A stretch of DNA of 64,000 bases from Streptomyces reniochalinae (GTDB lineage Bacteria; Actinomycetota; Actinomycetes; Streptomycetales; Streptomycetaceae), in assembly GCF_003323735.1 (NCBI RefSeq), contig NZ_QOIM01000025.1, positions 124,001 through 188,000 of the forward strand, given 5' to 3'. This document shows positions 32,572-40,976 of the stretch, piece by piece. Position 1 is the stretch's first letter. The number at the start of each line of letters is the position of its first letter. Below the pieces are notes generated by a model. It had not been told where the DNA came from. It saw only the letters and a list, made by a program, of their open reading frames with translations, and did no database searches. A program made the position numbers and the translations under genes.

Positions 32572-33076
32572 CGGGACCTCCTTGCAGGAGTGGGACGTTG
32601 GGGTTTCCCGGCTCGCCACGGCGGGCCGTTCTTGCAATGAAGCGTGCCGCAATCCGGGATTAGAGCAAACGGTTTCCCGATAAGGCTGCCCATAATAGGA
32701 TTCGGCGCTCCGCGTGAACTCCCCCTGGAATCAAGGCAGTCGAGCCGGAAAAGTTCCGAGAAGCCGTCCTGCGGCACAGACGGATTCGGCGTGTCGCTTT
32801 CGCGGGCCTCGACTGGCCTGCGGGAAAGGAGAGTTGGCCGTGACGCATGCGACCACTGTGGCCACGAAATCCCGTTGCTAACGCATAACTCCCGCGCGGG
32901 GGCGAGTCGCAAACCGCGAATTCCACACGGCGCCTTCCGCAGGACCCGCGGTGCCGGCACGCGCACAACGACCTCGGCCACCCCGGGGAGGGGGTGGCCG
33001 AGGGGTGCCCGTCGCACTGAGGGTCGAGCAGCGGACGGACGAGGGGATCCTTCCGGCGCGGGCCGGAAGGCGGGTG
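32572..33076. other. Lower-GC intergenic region with a 13-codon ORF
   Basis: 505 bp between the MFS start and the LPMO stop. The composition is clearly less GC-rich than the surroundings (for example GGATTAGAGCAAACGG, CCCATAATAGGATTCGG). One short plus-strand ORF has a good ribosome binding site: AAAGGAGAG, then GTG at 32840, encoding MTHATTVATKSRC and stopping at TAA 32879-32881. It has no plus-strand gene downstream. The region may be a relic of a lost gene or transferred with the MFS gene. Near 32970-33075 GC-rich inverted sequence may hold the LPMO terminator. Confidence 0.5.
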
Positions 33077-33607
33077 TCAGCCGCCGATGTTGACGTCGAC
33101 GCAGGCGTAGAAGGCGTTGGCCGTGTCGGCGATGTTCCACACGGCCAGCACCTTCTGCTTACCGGTGAAGCCCTGGAAGTCGACGTGGTGCGAGACCTGG
33201 TCGGGAGGTATGGCGCCACCGTCGTCGAACTCGGCGAGCTTCGTGTCGCCGATGAAGTACTGCCAGGTGCTGGTGGAGTGCTTGACGGGCACGTTCCACG
33301 TGAAGGTGGTCGAGCTGCCCACGTCGGTGACGTGCCAGCCCTTGCTGTCGTCGCGCAGATCGGCGAAGCGGGAGTTGCCGCCCGCACAGTCCTTGAGCCC
33401 CTTGGGGCCCTCGACGCTCTGCGGTTCCCACTGGATCTCGCCGCACTGGACGACGCCGCGGGCGCACTGGTCCTGGCGGCTCGCCGGGTTGGTGACCCAG
33501 CCGTGCGCGTTGGCCGGGGTCGCGGTGAGCCCGAGCACCAGCACGGGCGCGAGAGCGACACCCGCCAGTGCCGCTAACTTCCGTTGGATGGACGGCTTCT
33601 TGTGCAT
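33077..33607 (-). CDS. Secreted AA10 lytic polysaccharide monooxygenase (chitin-binding protein)
   Basis: 176 aa; ATG 33607 follows AAGGAG. A Sec signal peptide (KKPSIQRK, then a hydrophobic core) ends PANA, leaving His35 as the mature N-terminus (HGWVTNP), as needed for the copper histidine brace. The second brace His is His110 in PVKHSTSTWQYF, and the axial Phe is likely in NAFYACVDV. AA10 enzymes cut crystalline chitin or cellulose oxidatively; this small type without a carbohydrate-binding module is typical of chitin-active Streptomyces CHB-like proteins. A DasR-box-like sequence lies about 40 bp upstream, which fits chitin/GlcNAc control. Confidence 0.95.
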   Translation of the reverse strand: MHKKPSIQRKLAALAGVALAPVLVLGLTATPANAHGWVTNPASRQDQCARGVVQCGEIQWEPQSVEGPKGLKDCAGGNSRFADLRDDSKGWHVTDVGSSTTFTWNVPVKHSTSTWQYFIGDTKLAEFDDGGAIPPDQVSHHVDFQGFTGKQKVLAVWNIADTANAFYACVDVNIGG

Positions 33608-33643
33608 CTCGGCTCCTTCGGTGAAAGGGAGAGCACATCGGAG

Positions 33644-33659
33644 ATTGGTCTAGACTTTA
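33644..33659. promoter_or_regulatory. DasR-responsive-element-like site upstream of the LPMO gene
   Basis: The core TGGTCTAGAC (33646-33655) matches ten consecutive bases of the published 16-bp dre palindrome AGTGGTCTAGACCACT; overall 11 of 16 match. It lies 37-52 bp upstream of the start codon. Regulation by DasR is an inference from this match and the gene's function. Confidence 0.6.
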
Positions 33660-33677
33660 GCGGCTGACCGGTCCCGG

Positions 33678-34514
33678 TCAAGCCTTCGGGAACCCGAAGC
33701 CGTACCCCTGTCCCTTCAGCCAGGGCAGGAACCGCCGCAGCGCCTCGTACGACTCCGAGCGGTCACCGCCGCCGTCGTGGAAGAGGATCACCGCGCCGTC
33801 GCCGGTCTGCTCCTCGGCGTGCCGGAGTATCACGTCGGCGCCCGGGCGCTGCCAGTCACCGGGGTCGACGACCCAGCCCAGCGGACGCATGCCGTGCCCC
33901 GCCGCTATCCGCCGGCTGTCGGGCGTGAAGGCGCCCCCCGGCGCCCGGTAGTAGTACACCGGCGCGCCGCCCGACGCCTTGTCGATCATCTTCTTGGCGT
34001 CGAGTATCTGCCGCTCCTGATAGGCGACCGACTCGTGGTCCATCCCCGTGTCGTGATCGACCGAGTGGTCGCACAGCCTGTGCCCCTCGGCCACGATGCG
34101 CTTCACGAGCTGCGGATAGCGCTCGGCGTTCGGACCTATCAGACAGAACGTCGCCTTGACGTGGTACTCGCGCAGGAGGTCCAGCGTCTTGGGGGTCCAC
34201 TCCGGGTGCGGGCCGTCGTCCAGGGTGAGCGCCACCGTACGGCCGCCCTTCTCGGTGTGATGGCTTATCCCGCGGCTCACCTTCCGCGGAGCCCGCGCAC
34301 CGCTGTGCGGCGCGGCCTTCGGCTTGCCGTGCGGCGCTGCGGCCTGCTGGGGCACCCGCGTGGCCCGCAGACTCTGGTCCCACCCCGGATGCGCGCGGGC
34401 CCCCGAGTCCTGGGTGCTCGCCTGGACGAACGCCGTCAGCAGACCCACCGCCACCGTTCCCGCCGCGGCGGCCGTCGCCACGACCGACGGCCTGCCGACC
34501 CGCTTGCTGTGCAA
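33678..34514 (-). CDS. Secreted or membrane-anchored polysaccharide deacetylase (NodB/CE4)
   Basis: 278 aa from TTG 34514, with GGGAG 6 nt upstream; this start supplies the basic head HSKRVGRPS. Residues 11-32 form an uncleaved anchor or signal. A His/Pro/Lys-rich spacer leads to the CE4 domain with all five motifs: TLDDGP (Asp99/100), HSVDHD (His150, His154), RAPGGAF, DPGDWQRPG and ILFHDGGG. These enzymes remove N-acetyl groups from chitin, chito-oligosaccharides or peptidoglycan using a divalent metal. It is 70 bp from the LPMO gene on the same strand, and a DasR-like half-site precedes it, so chitin is the likely substrate. Confidence 0.92.
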   Translation of the reverse strand: MHSKRVGRPSVVATAAAAGTVAVGLLTAFVQASTQDSGARAHPGWDQSLRATRVPQQAAAPHGKPKAAPHSGARAPRKVSRGISHHTEKGGRTVALTLDDGPHPEWTPKTLDLLREYHVKATFCLIGPNAERYPQLVKRIVAEGHRLCDHSVDHDTGMDHESVAYQERQILDAKKMIDKASGGAPVYYYRAPGGAFTPDSRRIAAGHGMRPLGWVVDPGDWQRPGADVILRHAEEQTGDGAVILFHDGGGDRSESYEALRRFLPWLKGQGYGFGFPKA

Positions 34515-34552
34515 CTCCTGCTCCCAACTGCCCGTTTTTGCCCGCGCTTGTC

Positions 34553-34568
34553 AAGGATGTAGACCACT
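34553..34568. promoter_or_regulatory. DasR-box-like site upstream of the deacetylase gene
   Basis: TAGACCACT at 34560-34568 equals the right half of the dre palindrome; 12 of 16 positions match overall. It lies 39-54 bp upstream of TTG 34514, nearly the same distance as the box before the LPMO gene. A TTGACA on the minus strand overlaps its left side and could be the -35. Confidence 0.5.
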
Positions 34569-34696
34569 TGGGCAGAACCACGGTTGCGCCCTGGAGATGA
34601 GAGATACGCCGCACTCCAGCCGGGGCGGCACCTGCTCGGGCGCGGGCACCTGACAGCCTGAGGACGAACCCACCGACAGCAGGGAGAGCACAGGCG

Positions 34697-35572
34697 ATGG
34701 CGAGCAGCCCGACATTCACCGAGGACCTGGCCCGTCAGGTGCTGGCCGCGGCGACCGGCAGCCCCGGCGGCGGCGCGCAGCTGCTGTCGCTCGGCGAGAA
34801 CGCCGTCTTCGCGCTGGACGAGACCGTCGTACGGATCGGCCGCACCCCCGAACTGCTGGCCCGCGCGGAGCACGAGCTGCGGGTGGCGACCTGGCTGGAG
34901 GAGGAGGGGGTCCCGGCGGTCCGCGCGGTGGAGCCCGAGGCGCGGCTCGTCGCGGACCACCCCGTCACCTACTGGCGGCGGCTGCCCGCCGCCGTGCGCC
35001 CCGCCGGCGCCGCGGACCTGGCCGGTTTGCTGCGGCTCGTCCACGCGTTGCCCGAGCCGCCCTTCACCCTGCCACCGCGCGAGCTGCTGGGCGGGATCGA
35101 GCGGTGGCTGCGCCTGGCGGGGGACGCCGTGCCCAGGGAGGACGCGGCGTTCCTGCGCGCCCGCAGGGACGACATCATCGCCTCGCTCCCCGGGCTCGTC
35201 CCGCACCTGCCGCCTGGCCCGGTGCACGGCGACGCGCTGCCGCGCAACGTGCACGTCACCGCCGAGGGCCCGCTCCTGGTCGACCTGGAGACCTTCTCCA
35301 GCGACCTGCGCGAGCACGACCTCGTGGTGATGGCGCTCAGCCACGACCGCTACGGCCTGCCCGAGGCGGAATACGAGGCGTTCTGCACGACCTACGGCTG
35401 GGACGTCCGCGAGTGGGAGGGGTGCGCCGTCCTGCGCGGGGCGCGGGAGACCGCCAGCTGCGCCTGGGTCTCCCAGCACGCGCCGGGCAACCCGGCGGCG
35501 CTCGCGGAGTTCCGGCGGCGGGTGGCCTCGCTGCGCCAGGCGGACCCCACCGTGCGCTGGCACCCGTTTTGA
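34697..35572 (+). CDS. Aminoglycoside phosphotransferase (APH)-fold kinase
   Basis: 291 aa; ATG 34697 follows AGGGAGAG. Features of the APH/choline-kinase fold: a glycine-containing loop in LLSLGENAVFALDETVVRIGR, a lysine-poor N-lobe, catalytic VHGDALPRNVHV (Brenner motif HGDxxxxN) and metal-binding LVDLETFS. Many Streptomyces paralogues phosphorylate unknown small molecules and are not resistance genes. The substrate is not indicated by neighbours. Divergent from the deacetylase. Confidence 0.88.
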   Translation: MASSPTFTEDLARQVLAAATGSPGGGAQLLSLGENAVFALDETVVRIGRTPELLARAEHELRVATWLEEEGVPAVRAVEPEARLVADHPVTYWRRLPAAVRPAGAADLAGLLRLVHALPEPPFTLPPRELLGGIERWLRLAGDAVPREDAAFLRARRDDIIASLPGLVPHLPPGPVHGDALPRNVHVTAEGPLLVDLETFSSDLREHDLVVMALSHDRYGLPEAEYEAFCTTYGWDVREWEGCAVLRGARETASCAWVSQHAPGNPAALAEFRRRVASLRQADPTVRWHPF

Positions 35573-35695
35573 GCTCCGCGGGCCGCCGCCACGGGCGTGC
35601 GTGGCGGAGTGCGCCGGTTCCGCCACGAAACCGCTGCTCAGAGCATCGGTCCTGGTCAGACGGGGTGGCGTAACTCCGCCGCAACACTGCTCGCC

Positions 35696-35701
35696 TAGCG
35701 T
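35696..35701 (+). promoter_or_regulatory. -10 box for a leaderless GntR gene
   Basis: TAGCGT ends 8 nt before ATG 35710, and there is no ribosome binding site. This favours ATG 35710 over GTG 35704. Confidence 0.5.
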
Positions 35702-35709
35702 CTGTGCCC

Positions 35710-36492
35710 ATGGACACGGAAGCGGACGAGGCCGGCTCCTTGCGGGCCGACCGTGCGCGGCGGGTGGCGAACGTGCTGCGCCGCCAAGTGCTCGACGGGG
35801 CCTTCGGCGGCGGGGTGCTGCCGGACGAGCGCGCGCTCGTCGCGGAGTTCTCGGTCAGCCGCAACACGGTGCGCGAGGCGCTCGCACTGCTGCGCGACGA
35901 GGGGCTGGTGGAGCGCCGTCGGGGCGTGGGCACCGTCGTCGTGGGCCGCGCCTACGCACACCCGCTCGGTGAGCTGGCGGGCCTCGCCGAGGTCCTCCAC
36001 CACCACGGCAGCGTCGTCAACCAGGTGCGGGAAGCCCGGCTGGTGCGGCCGCCCCGCGCCGTGGCCCGGCGCCTGGGGCTGGGCGAGGGGGAGCAGGCCG
36101 TCCATCTGGAGCGGCTGCGCAGCCTGGACGGGGTACCGCTGTCCCTCGACTCGACCTACCTGCTGCCGTGGATCGGGAAGCCGCTGCTGGCGCTGGAGAG
36201 GGAGGCGCTGGAGCACAGGGACGTCTTCGACCTCATCGAGACCGTGGCGGGTGCACCGCTGGGCGGCGCCGAGGTCTCCGTCCAGGCGGTCACGGCCGAC
36301 GCCGCGACCCGCGCCGTCCTGCGGATGCCGGAGAGCGCCGGTGCGGTGCTGACCGTCGAACGGCTGACCAGCCTGGCCGACGGGCGCCCCGCCGACCTGG
36401 AGTTCATCCACCTGCGCGGCGACCGGCTCGTGCTGCGCGCCCGGGTGGCCGCGCCCTGGGGCCGCGGGCCGGGTCAGGAGCGGGCGCGGTGA
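35710..36492 (+). CDS. GntR/HutC-family transcriptional regulator
   Basis: 260 aa. Residues about 15-75 are a GntR winged helix: RVANVLRRQVLDGAFGGG...LPDERALVAEFSVSRNTVREALALLRDEGLVERRRGVGTVV. The C-terminal 160 residues are a UTRA ligand domain (LERLRSLDGVPLSLDSTYLL, LTVERLTSLADGRPADLEFIHLRGDRL). Such regulators usually repress a neighbouring transporter or enzyme until a small metabolite binds. The gene overlaps the MFS gene by GTGA, so it most likely controls that exporter and itself. The start is discussed at the -10 box. Confidence 0.92.
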   Translation: MDTEADEAGSLRADRARRVANVLRRQVLDGAFGGGVLPDERALVAEFSVSRNTVREALALLRDEGLVERRRGVGTVVVGRAYAHPLGELAGLAEVLHHHGSVVNQVREARLVRPPRAVARRLGLGEGEQAVHLERLRSLDGVPLSLDSTYLLPWIGKPLLALEREALEHRDVFDLIETVAGAPLGGAEVSVQAVTADAATRAVLRMPESAGAVLTVERLTSLADGRPADLEFIHLRGDRLVLRARVAAPWGRGPGQERAR

Positions 36493-38036
36493 GCGAACCG
36501 AGCGAACCTGGAACCCGACGGGGAGCGCCACGGCTGCTGACGGCCGCGATGTGCCTGTGCGTGACACTCGTCGTCGGCATGGTCTCCGCCGTCAACCTCG
36601 CCATTCCCGCCCTCTCGGCGAGCGCGCTGCGGCCGTCCGCCGCGCAGGTGGTGTGGGTCGTGGACGGTTACGTCGTCGTCTTCGCCTGCCTGCTGATCCC
36701 CGCCGGGGCGCTGGCCGACCGCGCCGGGCGCAAGGGCACCCTGCTGAGCGGCATGGGCGTCTTCACGCTCGGCTCCCTGCTGTGCGCGCCGGCGCCGCAC
36801 GTCGGGGTGCTCATCGCCGGGCGCGCGCTCAGCGGAGCGGGGGCCGCCGCCGTGCTGCCGACGACGCTGGCCCTGCTCGTGGACGGCGTCCCCGAGGCCA
36901 GGCGCCAGCGCGCCGTCGCCGTCTGGGCCTCCATGACCGGGCTCGCCGCCGTACTGGGCAACCTCGGCGGCGGAGCCGCGATCCAGTACGGCACCTGGCG
37001 CGGCCTGTTCTGGTGCCTGCTGCCGCTCGCGCTGCTCGCCCTGGCGCTGGCGGCCGTCGCGGCGCCCGTCACGGACCGCCATCCGCGGCCGCTCGCGCCC
37101 GGCAGCACCGCGCTGCTGACAGCGGGCTTCCTCGCCCTGCTGTACGGCATCGTCGCAGGCCCGCAGTCCGGTTGGACGAGCCGTCCCGTCCTCGCGGCCG
37201 CGGCGGCCGCCGCCCTGCTGCTGTACGGGTGGGTGCGGCACGAACTGCGCTCCCCGCACCCGCTGCTGGACCCCCGGCTCTTCCTCCGGCCCGCCGTGCG
37301 CGCCGGAGCGGTGGGGATGGCCGCGCTGTTCCTCGGCATGTTCGGGCTGATGTACGTCAACGGCCAGTACCTCCAGTACGCCAAGGGGTACGGCGCGCTG
37401 GGCGCAGGCGTCCGGCTCCTGCCCATGGCCGCGGGGCTGCTGGCCGGCCCGCGCTGCGGACTCCTGCTGGAGAGGCGGGCCGGGCGGCGGGCCACGGCAG
37501 CGGGGGGCATGCTCGTCCTTGCCTCGGGGCTGTGCGTGGTCTCCACCGTGACCGCGCACACCCCCTACGCCGTCTACGGGCTGGGAGCCACCCTCACAGC
37601 GCTCGGCTGCGGCATCGCCACCCCGCTGCTCTCGCACGCCATGATGTCCGCCCTCCCGCCCGAACGCGCCGGCACGGGATCCGGGCTCCAGAGCCTGGCC
37701 CGGGAGCTGGGCAGCGCTTTGGGCATCGCCGTCAGCGGCACCCTGGTGACCGCCGTCTTCACCGCTCGGCTCCCCGCGCCGCTGCGGGGACCCGAAGCGC
37801 CGAGCACCGTCGCCGAGGCCCGCACCCGCACGGCGGAACCCGGCCAACTGGAGGCGGTCGTGCACGCCTTCACCGACGGTATGCACACCGCCATGTGGGC
37901 GCTGGCCGCCCTCATCGCCCTGACGGCCCTCGCCGTCGCCCTCTGGTTCCCGCCAGGACACCGCGCCGGTCTGCCCCACCAGCCCTCGGGGCAGACTCCC
38001 CACCATGACGAGACACCGCATCCGTACCGCACCTGA
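36489..38036 (+). CDS. MFS (DHA2-type) drug-efflux transporter
   Basis: 515 aa from GTG 36489, which overlaps the GntR stop (GTGA) behind CAGGAG. About 14 hydrophobic segments, the motif-A region ADRAGRKGTLLSGM and the motif-C-like AGRALSGAGAAAVLP place it with proton-driven DHA2 exporters of the EmrB/QacA class. The order regulator-exporter suggests inducible efflux of the regulator's ligand. The C-terminal tail is His/Pro-rich. The next gene starts inside its 3' end. Confidence 0.92.
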   Translation: MSEPSEPGTRRGAPRLLTAAMCLCVTLVVGMVSAVNLAIPALSASALRPSAAQVVWVVDGYVVVFACLLIPAGALADRAGRKGTLLSGMGVFTLGSLLCAPAPHVGVLIAGRALSGAGAAAVLPTTLALLVDGVPEARRQRAVAVWASMTGLAAVLGNLGGGAAIQYGTWRGLFWCLLPLALLALALAAVAAPVTDRHPRPLAPGSTALLTAGFLALLYGIVAGPQSGWTSRPVLAAAAAAALLLYGWVRHELRSPHPLLDPRLFLRPAVRAGAVGMAALFLGMFGLMYVNGQYLQYAKGYGALGAGVRLLPMAAGLLAGPRCGLLLERRAGRRATAAGGMLVLASGLCVVSTVTAHTPYAVYGLGATLTALGCGIATPLLSHAMMSALPPERAGTGSGLQSLARELGSALGIAVSGTLVTAVFTARLPAPLRGPEAPSTVAEARTRTAEPGQLEAVVHAFTDGMHTAMWALAALIALTALAVALWFPPGHRAGLPHQPSGQTPHHDETPHPYRT

Positions 38037-38490
38037 CCGGACACTGTGGCGCGCGGCCCGGCTCGCGGCCCTCACCGACGCCCCCGACGCCTACAAGAGG
38101 GGGCTCGCGGACTGGTACCGGGGCGGGGAGGAGGAGTGGATGGCACGGCTGGAGATGACCGGCGCGTTCAACGTCGTCGCCGTGGCGGCGCAGGACGAGC
38201 GGCCCGTCGGGCTGGTGCGGGGCGTGCCGCAGGGCGCGGGGGTCGGCGAGGTCCGGTCGCTGTGGGTCTGCTCGACCGAGCGCGGCCAGGGGTTGGGCGA
38301 CCGCCTGCTCTGCCTCGTGACGGACTGGGCGCAACGGTCGGGAGTCCGCGCGCTGACACTCGCGGTGCTTCCCGGAAACGTCCACGCGCTCGCCCTCTAC
38401 GAGCGCAACGGCTTCGTCAGCACCGGCCGGACCGGGGACGTCCTGCCCTCGGGCGCGCGGGAACACCTCATGGTGAAAGCGCTGCGCTGA
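38005..38490 (+). CDS. GNAT family N-acetyltransferase
   Basis: 161 aa. ATG 38005 lies 32 bp inside the MFS gene, in another frame. The GNAT core is clear: VAVAAQDERPVGLVRG, VRSLWVCSTERGQGLGDRLLCLVTDWA (acetyl-CoA loop Q/RGxGLG) and LPGNVHALALYERNGFVSTG. It acetylates an amine whose identity is unknown. Overlap with the exporter gene and the GntR regulator makes a three-gene operon that looks like a detoxification or resistance unit. Confidence 0.92.
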   Translation: MTRHRIRTAPDRTLWRAARLAALTDAPDAYKRGLADWYRGGEEEWMARLEMTGAFNVVAVAAQDERPVGLVRGVPQGAGVGEVRSLWVCSTERGQGLGDRLLCLVTDWAQRSGVRALTLAVLPGNVHALALYERNGFVSTGRTGDVLPSGAREHLMVKALR

Positions 38491-38583
38491 CGCCGGGCGG
38501 CGCTCCCCCCGGCGCGCCCGGCCGGACCCGTGCCGGCATTCCGAGCCGCGGGCCCCACGGGGCGAGGGGAACAGCCGCGGGGC

Positions 38584-40092
38584 TCACCCGGGAGGCGCGG
38601 CGGGCAGCCAGCCCCGGCGGGTCAGTTCGGTGACGAAGCGGGCGTAGTTCTCCTCCAGGGCGGGCTGCTCCTCGCGCACCGGGTCGACGGTGTGGCCGGC
38701 CGCGGTCATGTGGCGCGCCGCCTCCTCCAGCGAGGGGTGCAGCGTGCCCGTGGCGGCCAGCAGGGCGGCGCCCAGGGCGGTTTCGGCGTGCGGTGCGACC
38801 CGCAGCGGGATGCCGAGGGTGGTGGCCCGGATCCGGGTCCACAGAGGGCTGCGGCTGCCGCCACCCGCCGTGTGGAGCGGGGCGGAGACGGGGACGCCGA
38901 GTGCGCGGATCCGCTCCAGGGCGAGCCGTTCGAGGAAGGCGACGCCCTCCAGGTCGGCACGGTGGAGGTCGGCGTCGTCGGCCGGGGCGCCGAGGGTGAA
39001 GCCGCGGGCGGCGCCGCTGACGAAGGGGAAGCGCTCTCCCGCCCGGCGCAGGGGATAGCTCAGGCAGGTGGCGGGGCCGCGCTCGGCGGCCGCGGCGTCG
39101 AGCGCCGCCAGCTGCTCGGGGGCGCGGTGCGCGAGGGCTTCGCCGCCGGTGCTGGAGGCGCCGCCCGGCAGCCACCAGCCGTCCGGGTGCCGGTGGCTGT
39201 AGAGGGCGCCCGAGGGGTCCGTGACCAGGTCGCGGGTGACGCCCTTGAGGACGTACGTGGTGCCGAGGACGCCCACGAACTGTCCGGGCGACACGGCGCC
39301 GGTGGCGAGCTGGCCCGCGCAGCCGTCCGTCATGCCAAGCCGCACTTCGCACCCCTGGGGCAGCCCCGTCTGGGCCGCGGCTTCGGCGCACACGGTGCCG
39401 GCCCGGGTGCCGGGCGGCTGGACGGGCGGGAGCCAGTGGGCGGGTACGGCCAGCGCGTCCAGGACGTCGGCGGGCCACTCACGGGCGCGGGGGTCGTACC
39501 CGGTCTTGAGCGCGTGGCTCCAGTCGGTGGCGACGGGCGCGCCCGTCAGTGCGCGGCCGAGCAGGTCGGGGGTGTGGGCGATCCTGGCGTCGCGCGGGTC
39601 GCGGGACGCGTGCCGCGCGTACCAGGCGACGCGGCCCAGCGCGGCCGTGGGTCCTACGGCCAGTCCGAGGGCCCGCCATCTGGCGGCGCCGGCTTCCTGC
39701 GCGCGGGCGTTGAGGCCGGCCGCCCTGCGGTCGTCGTACATGGAGGCGGGGGCCAGGGGTGTGCCGTCGGTGCCGGTGAGGACGAGGGTGCCGGAGGTGG
39801 CGGCGACCGCGACGGCTCTCACCTCGGCGCCGCCTGCGGGCAGTGTCGCGGTGGCCCGGCGCAGCGCCCGTGCCGTCGCCGGCCACCACCGGGTGGCGTC
39901 CTGCTCGCTGCGTCCTTCGCCGTCACGGGCGGGCCGGGGCAGTTCGGCGCTGCCTTCGGCCCGTACGGTGCCGTGGGCGTCGACGCACAGGACGCGGACG
40001 GCGGCCGTGGCGACGTCGATCCCGGCGACGACGGGCTCCGGCGCCGGGACGGCGCCGGAGCGTCCTGTGGTGGCCGGGGTGGTGCTGTGCAT
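38584..40092 (-). CDS. FGGY-family carbohydrate kinase (xylulokinase-like)
   Basis: 502 aa; ATG 40092 follows AGGGAAG. Actin-like kinase signatures: VVAGIDVATAAVRVLCVDAHG (phosphate-1), EQDATRWWPATARALRRA, HTPDLLGRALTG, GMTDGCAGQLATGAVSPGQF with the catalytic Asp, and HTAGGGSRSPLWTRIRATTLGIP (adenosine site). Family members phosphorylate pentuloses, polyols or related sugars. It is the last gene of the run phosphatase-DeoR-kinase, 66 bp behind DeoR, with a palindrome in the spacer. The sugar is unknown. Confidence 0.9.
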   Translation of the reverse strand: MHSTTPATTGRSGAVPAPEPVVAGIDVATAAVRVLCVDAHGTVRAEGSAELPRPARDGEGRSEQDATRWWPATARALRRATATLPAGGAEVRAVAVAATSGTLVLTGTDGTPLAPASMYDDRRAAGLNARAQEAGAARWRALGLAVGPTAALGRVAWYARHASRDPRDARIAHTPDLLGRALTGAPVATDWSHALKTGYDPRAREWPADVLDALAVPAHWLPPVQPPGTRAGTVCAEAAAQTGLPQGCEVRLGMTDGCAGQLATGAVSPGQFVGVLGTTYVLKGVTRDLVTDPSGALYSHRHPDGWWLPGGASSTGGEALAHRAPEQLAALDAAAAERGPATCLSYPLRRAGERFPFVSGAARGFTLGAPADDADLHRADLEGVAFLERLALERIRALGVPVSAPLHTAGGGSRSPLWTRIRATTLGIPLRVAPHAETALGAALLAATGTLHPSLEEAARHMTAAGHTVDPVREEQPALEENYARFVTELTRRGWLPAAPPG

Positions 40093-40113
40093 GACGGGCT
40101 TCCCTTTCCGTGC

Positions 40114-40141
40114 GTGAAATTCACATCCGCCGTGTGAAGAA
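40114..40141. promoter_or_regulatory. Possible DeoR operator between regulator and kinase genes
   Basis: GTGAAATTCAC (40114-40124) is a perfect inverted repeat with a central A. GTGAAGAA (40134-40141) follows. The latter word recurs in inverted form (TTCTTCAC) at 41690-41697, before the divergent gene pair, so both places may bind the DeoR protein encoded between them. Confidence 0.45.
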
Positions 40142-40158
40142 CGGGGTAGGGTCCGGGT

Positions 40159-40962
40159 TCACTCCTCCACCGGCGCGACCCGCACCTCGGTGTGCTCGCG
40201 CAGGTCGGCCACGAGTCCTTCCGGAACCCCGTCGTCCACCACGACGTGGTCGAAGTCGGCGACCGGACACAGCCGGTGCAGCCCGGTGCGGGCCACCTTG
40301 GAGTGGTCCATCAGCAGCGCCTTGCGGGTACCGGAGGCGAGCATGGCGCGCTTGACGAGGACGACGTCCTGCTCCTGGTGGAAGGTCGTGCGCGCGTCCA
40401 TGGCCGAGGTGCTGACCAGCACGAGGTCGACGGCCGTCGCCTCGATGGCCTCCACGCAGGGGACGCCGAGGAAGGAGTCGTGGGTGGCCGAGTAGGCGCC
40501 GCCCAGCGCGATGAGCCGTATGTCCTCGCACCCGGCGAAGACGTCGAGGACGCGGCGGGCGTTGGTCAGCACCGTCAGCGGCGCCTTGTCCCGCAGCAGC
40601 GGGGCGAGCGCCAGCACGGTGGTGGAGTCGTCCAGCATCACCGACATGCCCGGCTCGACCAGCGCGGCGGCGGCGCGGGCGACGGCCTCCTTCTGCGGCA
40701 CGTGGACGCCCAGGCGGTAGTCGAGGTTGCTCTCGAAGACGCTGGTGGGCTGCGCGGAGACGCCGCCGCGGAAGCGGCGCAGCACGCCGCGCCCGGCCAG
40801 CGCGTCCAGGTCGCGGTGGACGGTCATCACGCTGACACCCACGGCCTCGGCGAGCCAGGTGAGCGTGACGGTGCCGTGGGCGAGGACGTGTTCGGTGATG
40901 CGCTCCCTGCGCCGTTCGCGCGAGCGGGCGGTGCCGGTGGGCGGGGTCGCGGAGTGCGGCAT
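40159..40962 (-). CDS. DeoR-family transcriptional regulator
   Basis: 267 aa from ATG 40962. The N-terminal HTH reads RRRERITEHVLAHGTVTLTWLAEAVGVSVMTVHRDLDALAGRGVLRRFRGG in several blocks, the usual DeoR head. The C-terminal sugar-phosphate sensor shows MLDDSTTVLALAPLL, TVLTNARRVLD, ALGGAYSATHDSFLG and DHSKVARTGLHRL. DeoR proteins normally repress sugar catabolic genes until a phosphorylated intermediate binds. Flanked by two kinase genes and a phosphatase gene, it is the obvious local repressor. It starts 14 bp after the phosphatase stop. Confidence 0.93.
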   Translation of the reverse strand: MPHSATPPTGTARSRERRRERITEHVLAHGTVTLTWLAEAVGVSVMTVHRDLDALAGRGVLRRFRGGVSAQPTSVFESNLDYRLGVHVPQKEAVARAAAALVEPGMSVMLDDSTTVLALAPLLRDKAPLTVLTNARRVLDVFAGCEDIRLIALGGAYSATHDSFLGVPCVEAIEATAVDLVLVSTSAMDARTTFHQEQDVVLVKRAMLASGTRKALLMDHSKVARTGLHRLCPVADFDHVVVDDGVPEGLVADLREHTEVRVAPVEE

Positions 40963-40976
40963 GGCCACGCGCCCGC

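Noticed and set aside
34697..35572. Aminoglycoside resistance gene
   Set aside because: The APH fold is clear, but such kinases are common in Streptomyces with unknown substrates, and nothing nearby supports resistance.
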